In this document: one piece after another, positions 53,544 through 60,680 of the stretch
Layout of the letters: each line of letters begins with the position of its first letter
Position numbering within the stretch: position 1 is the first letter of the stretch
NCBI GenBank assembly: GCA_030673825.1
Contig: JAUTCS010000048.1
Span: forward strand, 1 to 62,327
DNA length: 62,327 nt
Direction of reading: 5' to 3'
DNA from: Verrucomicrobiota bacterium JB024
GTDB lineage: Bacteria; Verrucomicrobiota; Verrucomicrobiia; Opitutales; Cerasicoccaceae
The notes under the pieces: model-generated
Told to the model about the DNA's origin: nothing
Databases searched by the model: none
The model's input: the letters and a program-made list of their open reading frames with translations, nothing else
Translations under genes and position numbers: made by a program

Positions 53544-54029
53544 ATGCTTCGTATCAACGCCCTCTCTCTCCTGATCGTTTTAACTCTCGGCCTGGCCGGG
53601 ACTGCGCACGCGGGCGATGAGCTGTTGCGTAACGGCGACTTCTCTCGCGGTAAGAGCGGCTGGAAGGGCGAAGGCAAGGTTACCGAGGACGACAAGGAAA
53701 ACAAGTACATCGAGCTCCGCGTGGACGCCAAAGATATCCTCGATTTTTACCAGGAGGATCTCGACGTTAAGGATGTCAAGGACCTCGTGCTCACCTTCCG
53801 CTACAAGACCAGCGCCGACTACAGCGGGCGGGGGATTCAGCTGGAGTTTGTGCGGCCCACGGGCGGCTTTACCTACCGTACCGTGTCGATCCAGAGGACC
53901 CCGGAGTGGAAAAGCTACACCTGGAACTTCGCCCGCACCAGGGACAGTGATGAGCTGACCCTGCGCATCAAAATCCTCGAAGGCGACGGGGAGATCATGT
54001 TTGATGATTTTTCGGTTATCGCGAAGTAG
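53544..54029 (+). CDS. Exported single-domain protein, CBM4/9-like, copy 2
   Basis: 161 residues, a tandem paralogue of the previous gene: signal peptide to A-H-A, then G-D-E-L-L-R-N-G-D-F-S-R-G-K-S-G-W, matching F-R-Y segments and I-M-F-D-D-F-S-V. Lengths and motif order coincide, so it arose by duplication, and the divergence in between suggests that the two may bind different partners. No enzymatic motif. The genes are 58 bases apart. Confidence 0.8.
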   Translation: MLRINALSLLIVLTLGLAGTAHAGDELLRNGDFSRGKSGWKGEGKVTEDDKENKYIELRVDAKDILDFYQEDLDVKDVKDLVLTFRYKTSADYSGRGIQLEFVRPTGGFTYRTVSIQRTPEWKSYTWNFARTRDSDELTLRIKILEGDGEIMFDDFSVIAK

Positions 54030-54152
54030 GCCGCGCACCTTCGCCGCAGGTTGAGTTTCCCGCCGGCAGGATTGGTATGAATGTCTGCCGGTCGGCTACG
54101 GACCGGCAGAAAAAGAACTGGCACGTACGCGCAGGTGTGGCATGGTGGGGGA

Positions 54153-56237
54153 ATGGATTTTACCGGACCCAGTGTCAGCCTCAACGACCCCTTCGCGCCG
54201 ATCGACTACGCGAGGGAGCTGAACCCGCAGCAGCTCGCAGCGGTGCAGGCGGCGGACGGCCCGGCGCTCGTGCTGGCCGGGGCGGGCTCGGGCAAGACCC
54301 GCACGCTCACCTACCGTGTGGCCTGGCTGCTGGAGCAGGGCGTGTGGGCGGGCGAAATCCTCCTGCTCACCTTTACCAACAAAGCCGCCCGCGAGATGCT
54401 CGGGCGTGTTGAGGACCTGACCGGCGTGCCCCGCTGGAAGTTCTGGGGCGGGACCTTCCACTCCATTGGCCAGCGCACCCTGCGCACGCACGGCGAGAGC
54501 GTCGGCATCGAGAAGGGCTTCACCATTCTGGATCAGGGCGACGCGGAGTCGCTCCTGGGCGATGTCATCCGCGAGCGCGACAGCACGTTTTTAAAGAACA
54601 AGGACCACCCGAAGGCCCGCGTCGTGGCCGAGATGATCAGCTACGCGCGTAACACCCGCCGCCCGCTGGAGGACGTCATCTGCGAGCGTTACCCGTGGCT
54701 GGAAGATATGCTGGACACGCTTCTGGGCTTTGCCCGCGGCTACGCCGAGCGCAAGCTGCGCCAGCAGACCCTCGACTACGACGACCTGCTGGAGTATTGG
54801 CTCAAGCTGCTGGAGACCGACGAGGCCGCCCGCACCCACTATCAGGAGCGCTTCCGCCACATCCTCGTGGACGAGTTTCAGGACACGAACAAGCTCCAGG
54901 GCTCCATCGTGAACCTGCTTGCGGCCAAGCGCCGCAACGTCATGGTCGTCGGCGATAACTGGCAATGCATTTACACTTGGCGCGGCGCGGAGTTCGCCAA
55001 CATGGAGGACTTCGCCGCTGTCTTCCCCGAACGCACGATCTACAAGATCGAGACCAACTATCGCTCCAGTCCGCAGATTCTTAATTTCGCCAACCATATG
55101 ATGGGTGGCCATCCGTCCATCCCCGGCTACCCGCTGGAGCTTCAGGCGCACCAGCCCTCGCGCGACCGGCCCTACGTGCTGCCATGCATGGACACGCGCC
55201 AGCAGGCCGACATCGTCATCCGGCGGCTGGAGGGGCTGCGCGAGGAGGGCCGCTCGCTCAAGGACGTGGCTGTGCTCTACCGCGCGCACTACCAGGCGAT
55301 GGACCTCCAGATGGAGCTCTCCCGCAGCGGCGTGCCCTACACGATTACCAGCGGCGTGCGCTTCTTCGAGCAGGCGCATATTCGCGATCTTGTGGCGCAG
55401 TTGCGCGTCGTCTCGAACCCGCGCGATACCGCTGCCTTTGAGCGTCTGGTCATGCTCCTGCCGAAAGTCGGTGCCGTCACCGCCAAGAAGCTTTACAAAC
55501 TCGCTCATGACTTTGCCGAAAAGGAGCGCACCTCGCTGGTCGCGGCCCTGCTCGCCGAGCCTGTGGTGAAAAAAGTTCCTGAGGCCGCCCGCGAGGAGTG
55601 GAAGGACATGGCCTACACGCTCGCCGATATGGAGCGTGCCATGGGCGGCCCCGCTGTCACCCCGCCTCAGAAGGACGAGCCCGACCTCTTCGACCACGCG
55701 CAGAAAAAACAGAGCGCCGAGACGCGGGTCTCCGCCACGCCGCAGGAGATCGTCAAGCTCGCCATCGAGGGCTGGTACGGCGACTACCTGCGCAACATTT
55801 ACGACAACTGGCAGAGCCGCAAGGACGACCTCGAAAGCCTCCTGGGCTTTGCCGCCCGCTACGAGGACATGACCGAGCTGCTCGCGCAGCTCGTGCTCCT
55901 GAACTCCGAGACCAGCGACCGGCGCATCGATCCCGACGAGGAGACCGTCAAGCTCACCACCATCCACCAGTCCAAGGGGCTGGAGTTTCCCGTGGTCTTC
56001 GTGCTCGGCCTCTCCGAGGGCCTGCTCCCGCTCAAGCGCGCCATCGAGGATGGCGACGTGGAGGAGGAGCGCCGCCTGCTCTATGTCGCCGTCACCCGCG
56101 CCATGGAGGAGCTCTACCTGTGCTTCCCGCGCGTGACTGCTTCCGGCGGCCCGCCCCAGATTCTGGAGCCTTCGCGCTTCCTCACCGCCGTGTCCGAAGA
56201 GTACTACGAAGTGCTCCGCGTCGGCGGCGGGAGGTAG
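54153..56237 (+). CDS. UvrD/PcrA-type superfamily 1 DNA helicase
   Basis: About 694 residues. Q-x-x-A domain start L-N-P-Q-Q-L-A-A-V, Walker A G-A-G-S-G-K-T, T-F-T-N-K-A-A-R-E-M, Walker B L-V-D-E-F-Q-D-T-N, N-Y-R-S, T-T-I-H-Q-S-K-G-L-E-F and Y-V-A-V-T-R-A. It unwinds DNA 3' to 5' in repair and replication restart. ATG 54153 is chosen because of G-G-G-G upstream and family length; the frame extends to 54081. Closely resembles UvrD/Rep; paralogue identity cannot be settled here. Confidence 0.95.
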   Translation: MDFTGPSVSLNDPFAPIDYARELNPQQLAAVQAADGPALVLAGAGSGKTRTLTYRVAWLLEQGVWAGEILLLTFTNKAAREMLGRVEDLTGVPRWKFWGGTFHSIGQRTLRTHGESVGIEKGFTILDQGDAESLLGDVIRERDSTFLKNKDHPKARVVAEMISYARNTRRPLEDVICERYPWLEDMLDTLLGFARGYAERKLRQQTLDYDDLLEYWLKLLETDEAARTHYQERFRHILVDEFQDTNKLQGSIVNLLAAKRRNVMVVGDNWQCIYTWRGAEFANMEDFAAVFPERTIYKIETNYRSSPQILNFANHMMGGHPSIPGYPLELQAHQPSRDRPYVLPCMDTRQQADIVIRRLEGLREEGRSLKDVAVLYRAHYQAMDLQMELSRSGVPYTITSGVRFFEQAHIRDLVAQLRVVSNPRDTAAFERLVMLLPKVGAVTAKKLYKLAHDFAEKERTSLVAALLAEPVVKKVPEAAREEWKDMAYTLADMERAMGGPAVTPPQKDEPDLFDHAQKKQSAETRVSATPQEIVKLAIEGWYGDYLRNIYDNWQSRKDDLESLLGFAARYEDMTELLAQLVLLNSETSDRRIDPDEETVKLTTIHQSKGLEFPVVFVLGLSEGLLPLKRAIEDGDVEEERRLLYVAVTRAMEELYLCFPRVTASGGPPQILEPSRFLTAVSEEYYEVLRVGGGR

Positions 56238-56281
56238 GGGTGGCGCCAATGCTGCTTGGCTGAGTCCGCAGGTATGCATAC

Positions 56282-56313
56282 AAAAAACGCCCGAAGCTGC
56301 GTGCTCCGGGCGT
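56282..56313 (-). terminator. Intrinsic terminator of lipoprotein gene 1
   Basis: ACGCCCG and CGGGCGT stem with a 13-base loop; on the minus strand six T follow (A run at 56282-56287). It ends transcripts from the lipoprotein gene starting at 56582 and may also stop helicase transcripts in the other direction. Confidence 0.75.
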
Positions 56314-56323
56314 GTAAAAAGGC

Positions 56324-56341
56324 GTAGTTGAAAATAACTAC
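56324..56341. repeat. GTAGTT hairpin, copy 2
   Basis: GTAGTT-GAAAAT-AACTAC, a 6-bp stem with the same GTAGTTGAAA core as the hairpins at 3034 and 57721. Lies between the lipoprotein stop codon and its terminator. Confidence 0.4.
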
Positions 56342-56351
56342 ACGACCGCGC

Positions 56352-56582
56352 TTATTCGGTCGCTTCGTTGACTTTGTCCTTGGTGTCTTCGTAGGCGCCC
56401 TTGATGGCGTCGCCGGTTTGGTCGGCGGTCTTGCTGATGGCGTCACCGGTCTTGTCGGCGGCATCGGAGATGCTCTGGCCGGCGTCCTTCATGTCGTCCT
56501 TGGCTTCTTTGCTGCACCCGGCTGCGAGTGTGAGTGAGAAGGCGGCGGTGAGAAGCGCCAGAAGGCGGAGTGTGTTTTTCAT
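56352..56582 (-). CDS. Entericidin-like lipoprotein with repeated amphipathic helix
   Basis: 76 residues. Lipobox L-A-A-G-C with Cys23 as lipid anchor. The mature part is one long amphipathic helix with an 11-residue-type pattern (D-A-G-Q-S-I-S-D-A-A-D-K-T-G-D-A-I). Repeats of this kind resemble LEA-like or apolipoprotein-like helices and small stress lipoproteins. Its paralogue is encoded 200 bases away. It may stabilise membranes or respond to osmotic stress; function is not established. Confidence 0.8.
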   Translation of the reverse strand: MKNTLRLLALLTAAFSLTLAAGCSKEAKDDMKDAGQSISDAADKTGDAISKTADQTGDAIKGAYEDTKDKVNEATE

Positions 56583-56728
56583 GGATATGGTGAGTTGATG
56601 GTTAGGAGATAGGCAGTCGGATGGCTGCGATCATCTAATGACTAACGCTTTTTCGCCGGATGCCAAGGCCAAGAACATCATTTCTACTGACGAATTTCGG
56701 CGGTCATGTGTAGTGCCTGACCATGACG

Positions 56729-56760
56729 AAAAAAACGCCGGGCTAAATTTGCCCGGCGTC
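56729..56760 (-). terminator. Intrinsic terminator of lipoprotein gene 2
   Basis: ACGCCGGGC (56735-56743) and GCCCGGCGT (56751-56759) make a perfect 9-bp stem; on the minus strand seven T follow. Clear Rho-independent terminator. Confidence 0.9.
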
Positions 56761-56785
56761 GTTGGTAAAGCGGATGCGTCAACTC

Positions 56786-56992
56786 TTACTTGGCGTCATC
56801 GGTGGCGTCTTCCACCTTGTCGCCGGCTTCTTCGACGGCATCACCCATGGAGTCGCCAGCCTGTTCGGCAGCGTCAGAGATGCTGTCGCCAGCGTCTTCG
56901 AGGTGGTCGCCAGTGGACTTTTCACAGCCTGTCGCAAAGGTGAGAGCGGCAGCGGCGAAGAGAACGGTGAGAAAACGAGTCAGAGTGTTCAT
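56786..56992 (-). CDS. Small lipoprotein with repeated amphipathic helix, paralogue
   Basis: About 68 residues. Lipobox F-A-T-G-C, then E-K-S-T-G-D-H-L-E-D-A-G-D-S-I-S-D-A-A-E, a helix with the same repeated D-A/A-G-D pattern and S-I-S-D-A-A core as the lipoprotein at 56352. Start ATG 56992 is used; the frame extends to 57061. The two are independent transcription units, each with its own terminator, which suggests separate regulation. Confidence 0.8.
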   Translation of the reverse strand: MNTLTRFLTVLFAAAALTFATGCEKSTGDHLEDAGDSISDAAEQAGDSMGDAVEEAGDKVEDATDDAK

Positions 56993-57166
56993 GATCAGTC
57001 GTGGTTTGATGTTTGTTGTATTATCAGTGATGAACTGTAACGACTGACAGTATAGGCCCATTGACGGGATAATGCAAAAAGAGACGGCCCTTTTACGAGA
57101 GAATCACACGCGTTTAGATTTCATAAGGTGCTTATCCCCAGTGCTTATCGAGTGGGCTTGAGGTTT

Positions 57167-57685
57167 TTACTTTGTCGCCTGAAAAAGCTCCCATACCAGG
57201 TGAAAGCTCGGGGCGTAATCGTCATGATGCGCTTGCATGTCGGCGGCCAGCTCCTGCGGGTCGAACCACCGCCCCTCGCTGATTTCCTCCGGATCGAAGA
57301 CGATCTCGCCGTTCCAGACGAGCCGGTACACATGAATAAACTCGTAGCCGGTGGCGCGGCAGGGGCTGTGAGTGAAGCTATCGTCGAGTGTATCCGCACT
57401 GTCGATACGGATGCCGAGCTCCTCGCCCAGTTCGCGCACGGCGGCGATGTCGTAGGTCTCGCCTGCGTCCACGTGGCCGGAGCAGGAGGTCGTCCAGCGG
57501 TTGGGGTAGGTGTCCTTATGAGGTGAGCGGCGCTGCATATAGATGTCGCCGTCGCCGTTAAAGACGAGGATGTGCACCGCGCGATGAAACAGCCGCCGCC
57601 GGTGCACTTCATGGCGGGGGAGCTGCATGATGACTTCGTCACGCTGGTTGACGACGTCGAAGGGTTCGTCCGGATTGGAAGGCAT
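57167..57685 (-). CDS. Nudix hydrolase (Idi/YfcD-like)
   Basis: About 172 residues. The Nudix box G-H-V-D-A-G-E-T-Y-D-I-A-A-V-R-E-L-G-E-E-L-G is complete; F-D-V-V-N-Q-R-D-E-V precedes it and C-S-G-H is typical for the YfcD/isopentenyl-diphosphate isomerase-like group. It hydrolyses a nucleoside diphosphate derivative or acts as an isomerase-like enzyme; substrate not readable. ATG 57685 is chosen since the conserved D-x-x-N-x-x-D-E-V begins a few residues later; the frame extends to 57826, overlapping the SDR gene. Confidence 0.88.
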   Translation of the reverse strand: MPSNPDEPFDVVNQRDEVIMQLPRHEVHRRRLFHRAVHILVFNGDGDIYMQRRSPHKDTYPNRWTTSCSGHVDAGETYDIAAVRELGEELGIRIDSADTLDDSFTHSPCRATGYEFIHVYRLVWNGEIVFDPEEISEGRWFDPQELAADMQAHHDDYAPSFHLVWELFQATK

Positions 57686-57720
57686 GGTTTTTACATTAGG
57701 GTGGGGGTACGAGATCGGGT

Positions 57721-57738
57721 GTAGTTGAAAATGGATAC
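57721..57738. repeat. GTAGTT hairpin-like sequence, copy 3
   Basis: GTAGTTGAAAATGGATAC shares the GTAGTTGAAA core with the hairpins at 3034 and 56324, but the right arm is degenerate here. It sits between the SDR stop and the Nudix start. Confidence 0.3.
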
Positions 57739-57755
57739 GTGCTTGCGGCGAATGT

Positions 57756-58475
57756 TCAGAGATCGCCGCTGAGCGGCTGAAGATAGATTTCATCGACCAC
57801 GGTTTTGGCCGGGAGTTCCCAGGCATTTACAATAGCTTGGGCGACATCCTCGGCGGGCATGAGGCGTTCACGCAGGGTGGCCTCGTCGATCCCGGACTGG
57901 TTCCAGGCGTCGGTCAGCGTGGGGCCGGGTAGGATGCACAGCACGCGCACACCCTGGCTCATCAGCTCTTGGCGCATGACGCGCGTCATTCCGAGCAGTC
58001 CGTACTTGGCGGAGCTGTAGGCGGCCATGCCGGGGAATATTTTACGCGAGGCGGAGGAGGCGATGTTGATCAGCGTGCCCTGTCCGCGCTCCGCCATGGC
58101 GGGGGCGAAAGCCTGCGAGACGAGAAACGCGCTGCGCAGGTTGGCCGCGATCACCGTGTCGAAGTCCTCCGTGCTCAGCTCCAGGAAGGGTTTTCCCAGA
58201 AAGTACCCGGCGTTGTTGACCACCGTGTCCGGTTCGCCCTGGGCGGTACGGACGGCCTCTGCCAGCGCGGCCACGGCGTCGGGGTCGGAGACATCGCAGG
58301 GATAGGCGCGGGCCTCGACGCCGAGCTTTTCGCAGGCTTGGGCCGTGGCCTCAAGCTGGTCGGTGGAGCGAGCGCTCAACGCCAGGCGGCAGCCGCCTCG
58401 TTGCGCAAAGGCGAGGGCAATGGCCGCGCCGATGCCGCGCCCGCCGCCGGTGATGAGGATCAACGGTTTATCCAT
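57756..58475 (-). CDS. SDR-family oxidoreductase
   Basis: 239 residues. T-G-G-G-R-G-I-G for dinucleotide binding, V-V-N-N-A-G, the Ser in I-A-S-S-A-S and Y-S-S-A-K with Tyr and Lys. G-A-A-I-A near the start is typical of the FabG/sepiapterin-type branch. It probably uses NADP, to judge from the basic residue after the second strand (S-A-R-S). Substrate unknown. Seventy bases upstream of the Nudix gene, same strand. Confidence 0.86.
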   Translation of the reverse strand: MDKPLILITGGGRGIGAAIALAFAQRGGCRLALSARSTDQLEATAQACEKLGVEARAYPCDVSDPDAVAALAEAVRTAQGEPDTVVNNAGYFLGKPFLELSTEDFDTVIAANLRSAFLVSQAFAPAMAERGQGTLINIASSASRKIFPGMAAYSSAKYGLLGMTRVMRQELMSQGVRVLCILPGPTLTDAWNQSGIDEATLRERLMPAEDVAQAIVNAWELPAKTVVDEIYLQPLSGDL

Positions 58476-58604
58476 GCCCGGCAGATTAACCGCGCCCAGT
58501 CAGCCCGCCAAGCCGCTATGTTGAAAAAATTACCAAACCGGTTGCACCGTTACCCGAGAGGGGCCAGCTGATCTTTAGGCCGGGGTGCAGAGCCCCGGTG
58601 AAAC

Positions 58605-59540
58605 TCACCCCTGCTTGACGCCGCTGGCCAGGAGGGTCTCGAAGTACGGCTCCTGTTCCTCGCAGGCGACGACGGACACATCCACGTGCTCGAAGCCGAG
58701 CTCCTTGAGCCACTGATAGAGCGTGTTTTCGGCGAAGCCCAGCCAGGTATCGGCATAGAGCTCGCGGGCCTTTTCGAAGGTGTGCTCCTTGAGGTCGAGC
58801 ACGATCAGCCGCCCGCCGGGCTTGAGGATGCGGTGGGCCTCGGAGAGGGCGCGGAAGGGCTTGCGGGCGTGGTGGAGAGCCTGGCTGAGGTAGGCGAGGT
58901 CCACGCTGGCGTCCTCCAGCGGCACATCTTCGATATCGCCGTGCTGGTAGTAAAGGTTGTCGATGCCGTGGCGGGCGGCCAGTTCGGTGCCGACCTCGAC
59001 CATCTTTTTCGAGTTGTCGATGCAGTACACGGCCTCGGCACGCTGGGCCAGGAGCTGCGCGAGTACGCCTTCGCCCGCGCCCAGGTCCGCGATCTTGATG
59101 CGCGGGGTCAGGTGGAGCAGGAAGTGGCCGATGCCCTCCCACGAGCGTCCGGGGCAGTAGTTTTTCCCTAAACGCCCGGCGACCTGGCTAAAGTATTGCT
59201 CGGCCTGGCGACGGCGCTTGTCGAGGATGCGGGCGAGATTGGCGGCGTCACCCTCCAGCTCGGGCTGGTGGGCGGTGGCTCGGCAGGCGGCCTCGATGAG
59301 CTGGCGCTCGCCGGCCGGCAGGTTCCGCGCGAGCGAGTAAAAGCTGCGCTTGCCGTCGCGGCGGTCGGTGGTCAGTCCGCCCTTGCGCAGCAGGGACAAG
59401 TGCGAGGAGATGCGCGACTGCCCCATCCCGAGGATTTCCTGAAGCTCCGCCACGGACAGCTCCTCCTGCGCCAGCAGCGCCACCACGCGCAGGCGCGTCG
59501 GGTCGGCCAGAAGTTTCAGCGTCTCAAGCGGATCGGACAT
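58605..59540 (-). CDS. ArsR-type regulator fused to SAM-dependent methyltransferase
   Basis: 311 residues. N-terminal ArsR/SmtB winged helix (about 1-75, L-L-A-D-P-T-R-L-R-V-V-A-L-L, then G-Q-S-R-I-S-S-H-L-S-L-L-R). C-terminal class I methyltransferase from about 140 (I-A-D-L-G-A-G-E-G-V-L-A for SAM, I-L-K-P-G-G-R-L-I-V-L-D). Such fusions are known from methionine or SAM-related gene neighbourhoods. The ArsR part lacks the usual Cys metal ligands I would look for, so it may sense SAM or a substrate instead of metal. Target operon cannot be seen. Alone in its transcription unit. Confidence 0.9.
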   Translation of the reverse strand: MSDPLETLKLLADPTRLRVVALLAQEELSVAELQEILGMGQSRISSHLSLLRKGGLTTDRRDGKRSFYSLARNLPAGERQLIEAACRATAHQPELEGDAANLARILDKRRRQAEQYFSQVAGRLGKNYCPGRSWEGIGHFLLHLTPRIKIADLGAGEGVLAQLLAQRAEAVYCIDNSKKMVEVGTELAARHGIDNLYYQHGDIEDVPLEDASVDLAYLSQALHHARKPFRALSEAHRILKPGGRLIVLDLKEHTFEKARELYADTWLGFAENTLYQWLKELGFEHVDVSVVACEEQEPYFETLLASGVKQG

Positions 59541-59602
59541 CGCGGCCCATGTTCGTGCCTCACCGCGCGCGGGTCAATGCGAATGGTGGAGGAGGTATCA
59601 GG

Positions 59603-60568
59603 TTATGGGCGTTTGGGATTTTTATCCCATTCATTGTTGTCAACCAGGTTACTGCCGACGGCGTACTCAAGATTTCGGTCGTTGACGGTGGGATTTACAT
59701 AGTAAGCCTTCGGACGAATATAGCTGCCTTCATCGCTGGCTCCCGCGAAATCGAAATCACCGTATATCTTGGCATACATGGCCTCGACCACATTGCCATC
59801 TTCATCTAAAACTGTCCGAAAGCGGATGGCATAATTCCTTGTCTCGTCGACAGTGTTTTCATTGTCCCATTCATGCAGCTTGTCGGTTGGCTTCGTCATC
59901 TTTCGGTACGAGAGTGTGGGAGAATAGCCATTTGCAGGGGCTTCGTAAGGTGAAATAAACTGGCTTTCTGTTATGGCGTCGAAAGCACAGGCACCATCTC
60001 CCTTATTGGGAAATCGGACGGTTAGCGTAGAATCCTTGTCGCGGAATGAATGATAATAGCCGCTGAGTTCAAAAGTGATATCGGCTACCTTGCCCTTCCC
60101 ATACGGAGCGACCCAATCGAAGACCAGAAGGTCAAAGCCAACCTCTTCATCCATCGTATACAGGTTAATCGTCGTGTTTGAGCGGGCATACATCGCGATT
60201 GGATTTTTGATCTTACGCAGAACCAACACGACATCTTGATCAACGACTTTCCACTTTCCCGGTTCAACCTCCATTTTTGCGTTCAGTTGCTCTTTGCTGC
60301 TATCGTAATAGCCGTCTTTTTCTACGCTCACTCGGTAGTGCAGATTGCTTTCGCCGTTGGCGACAAACACGCCTCCTTTATCGGTTTTTCCTTCTGCGAA
60401 ACTACCTCCAATGCCGAGGGGCAGGAAACCGACACTGACGGTGGCGTCTGGAACAGGTGTCCCGTTCTGGTCGATAACCTTGACACTCACCTCCAGCGAG
60501 TCTTTGCCCGAGCAAGAGGTACAAAGGCAAAGCAGAAGGGCGAGGAGTATAACGACAACATTGTTCAT
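59603..60568 (-). CDS. Lipoprotein with carboxypeptidase-regulatory-like fold, A/T-rich
   Basis: 321 residues, not assigned to a known function. Lipobox L-C-T-S-C with Cys20. The first domain (V-S-V-K-V-I-D-Q-N-G-T-P-V-P-D-A-T-V) is a carboxypeptidase-regulatory-like or transthyretin-type beta sandwich, with a G-K-T-D-K-G-G-V-F turn. The rest is beta-rich. The gene is visibly more A/T-rich than both neighbours, so it may be a recent arrival. ATG 60568 is used because it precedes the signal peptide; the frame runs on into greA. Confidence 0.7.
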   Translation of the reverse strand: MNNVVVILLALLLCLCTSCSGKDSLEVSVKVIDQNGTPVPDATVSVGFLPLGIGGSFAEGKTDKGGVFVANGESNLHYRVSVEKDGYYDSSKEQLNAKMEVEPGKWKVVDQDVVLVLRKIKNPIAMYARSNTTINLYTMDEEVGFDLLVFDWVAPYGKGKVADITFELSGYYHSFRDKDSTLTVRFPNKGDGACAFDAITESQFISPYEAPANGYSPTLSYRKMTKPTDKLHEWDNENTVDETRNYAIRFRTVLDEDGNVVEAMYAKIYGDFDFAGASDEGSYIRPKAYYVNPTVNDRNLEYAVGSNLVDNNEWDKNPKRP

Positions 60569-60619
60569 CGGTGGTATTCCTGTGCCATGATGGACGCTGT
60601 CTTGGCGATTGTGGAGCAC

Positions 60620-60651
60620 AAAAAAAGGCGGGGCCGTTTCGGGCCCCGCCT
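60620..60651 (-). terminator. Intrinsic terminator of greA
   Basis: AGGCGGGGCC and GGCCCCGCCT on the minus strand with a CGAAAC loop, then seven T (plus-strand A run 60620-60626). It lies 30 bases past the greA stop codon. Confidence 0.9.
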
Positions 60652-60680
60652 GGGTGAAGAAAACAAATGGCGGCTGTATC

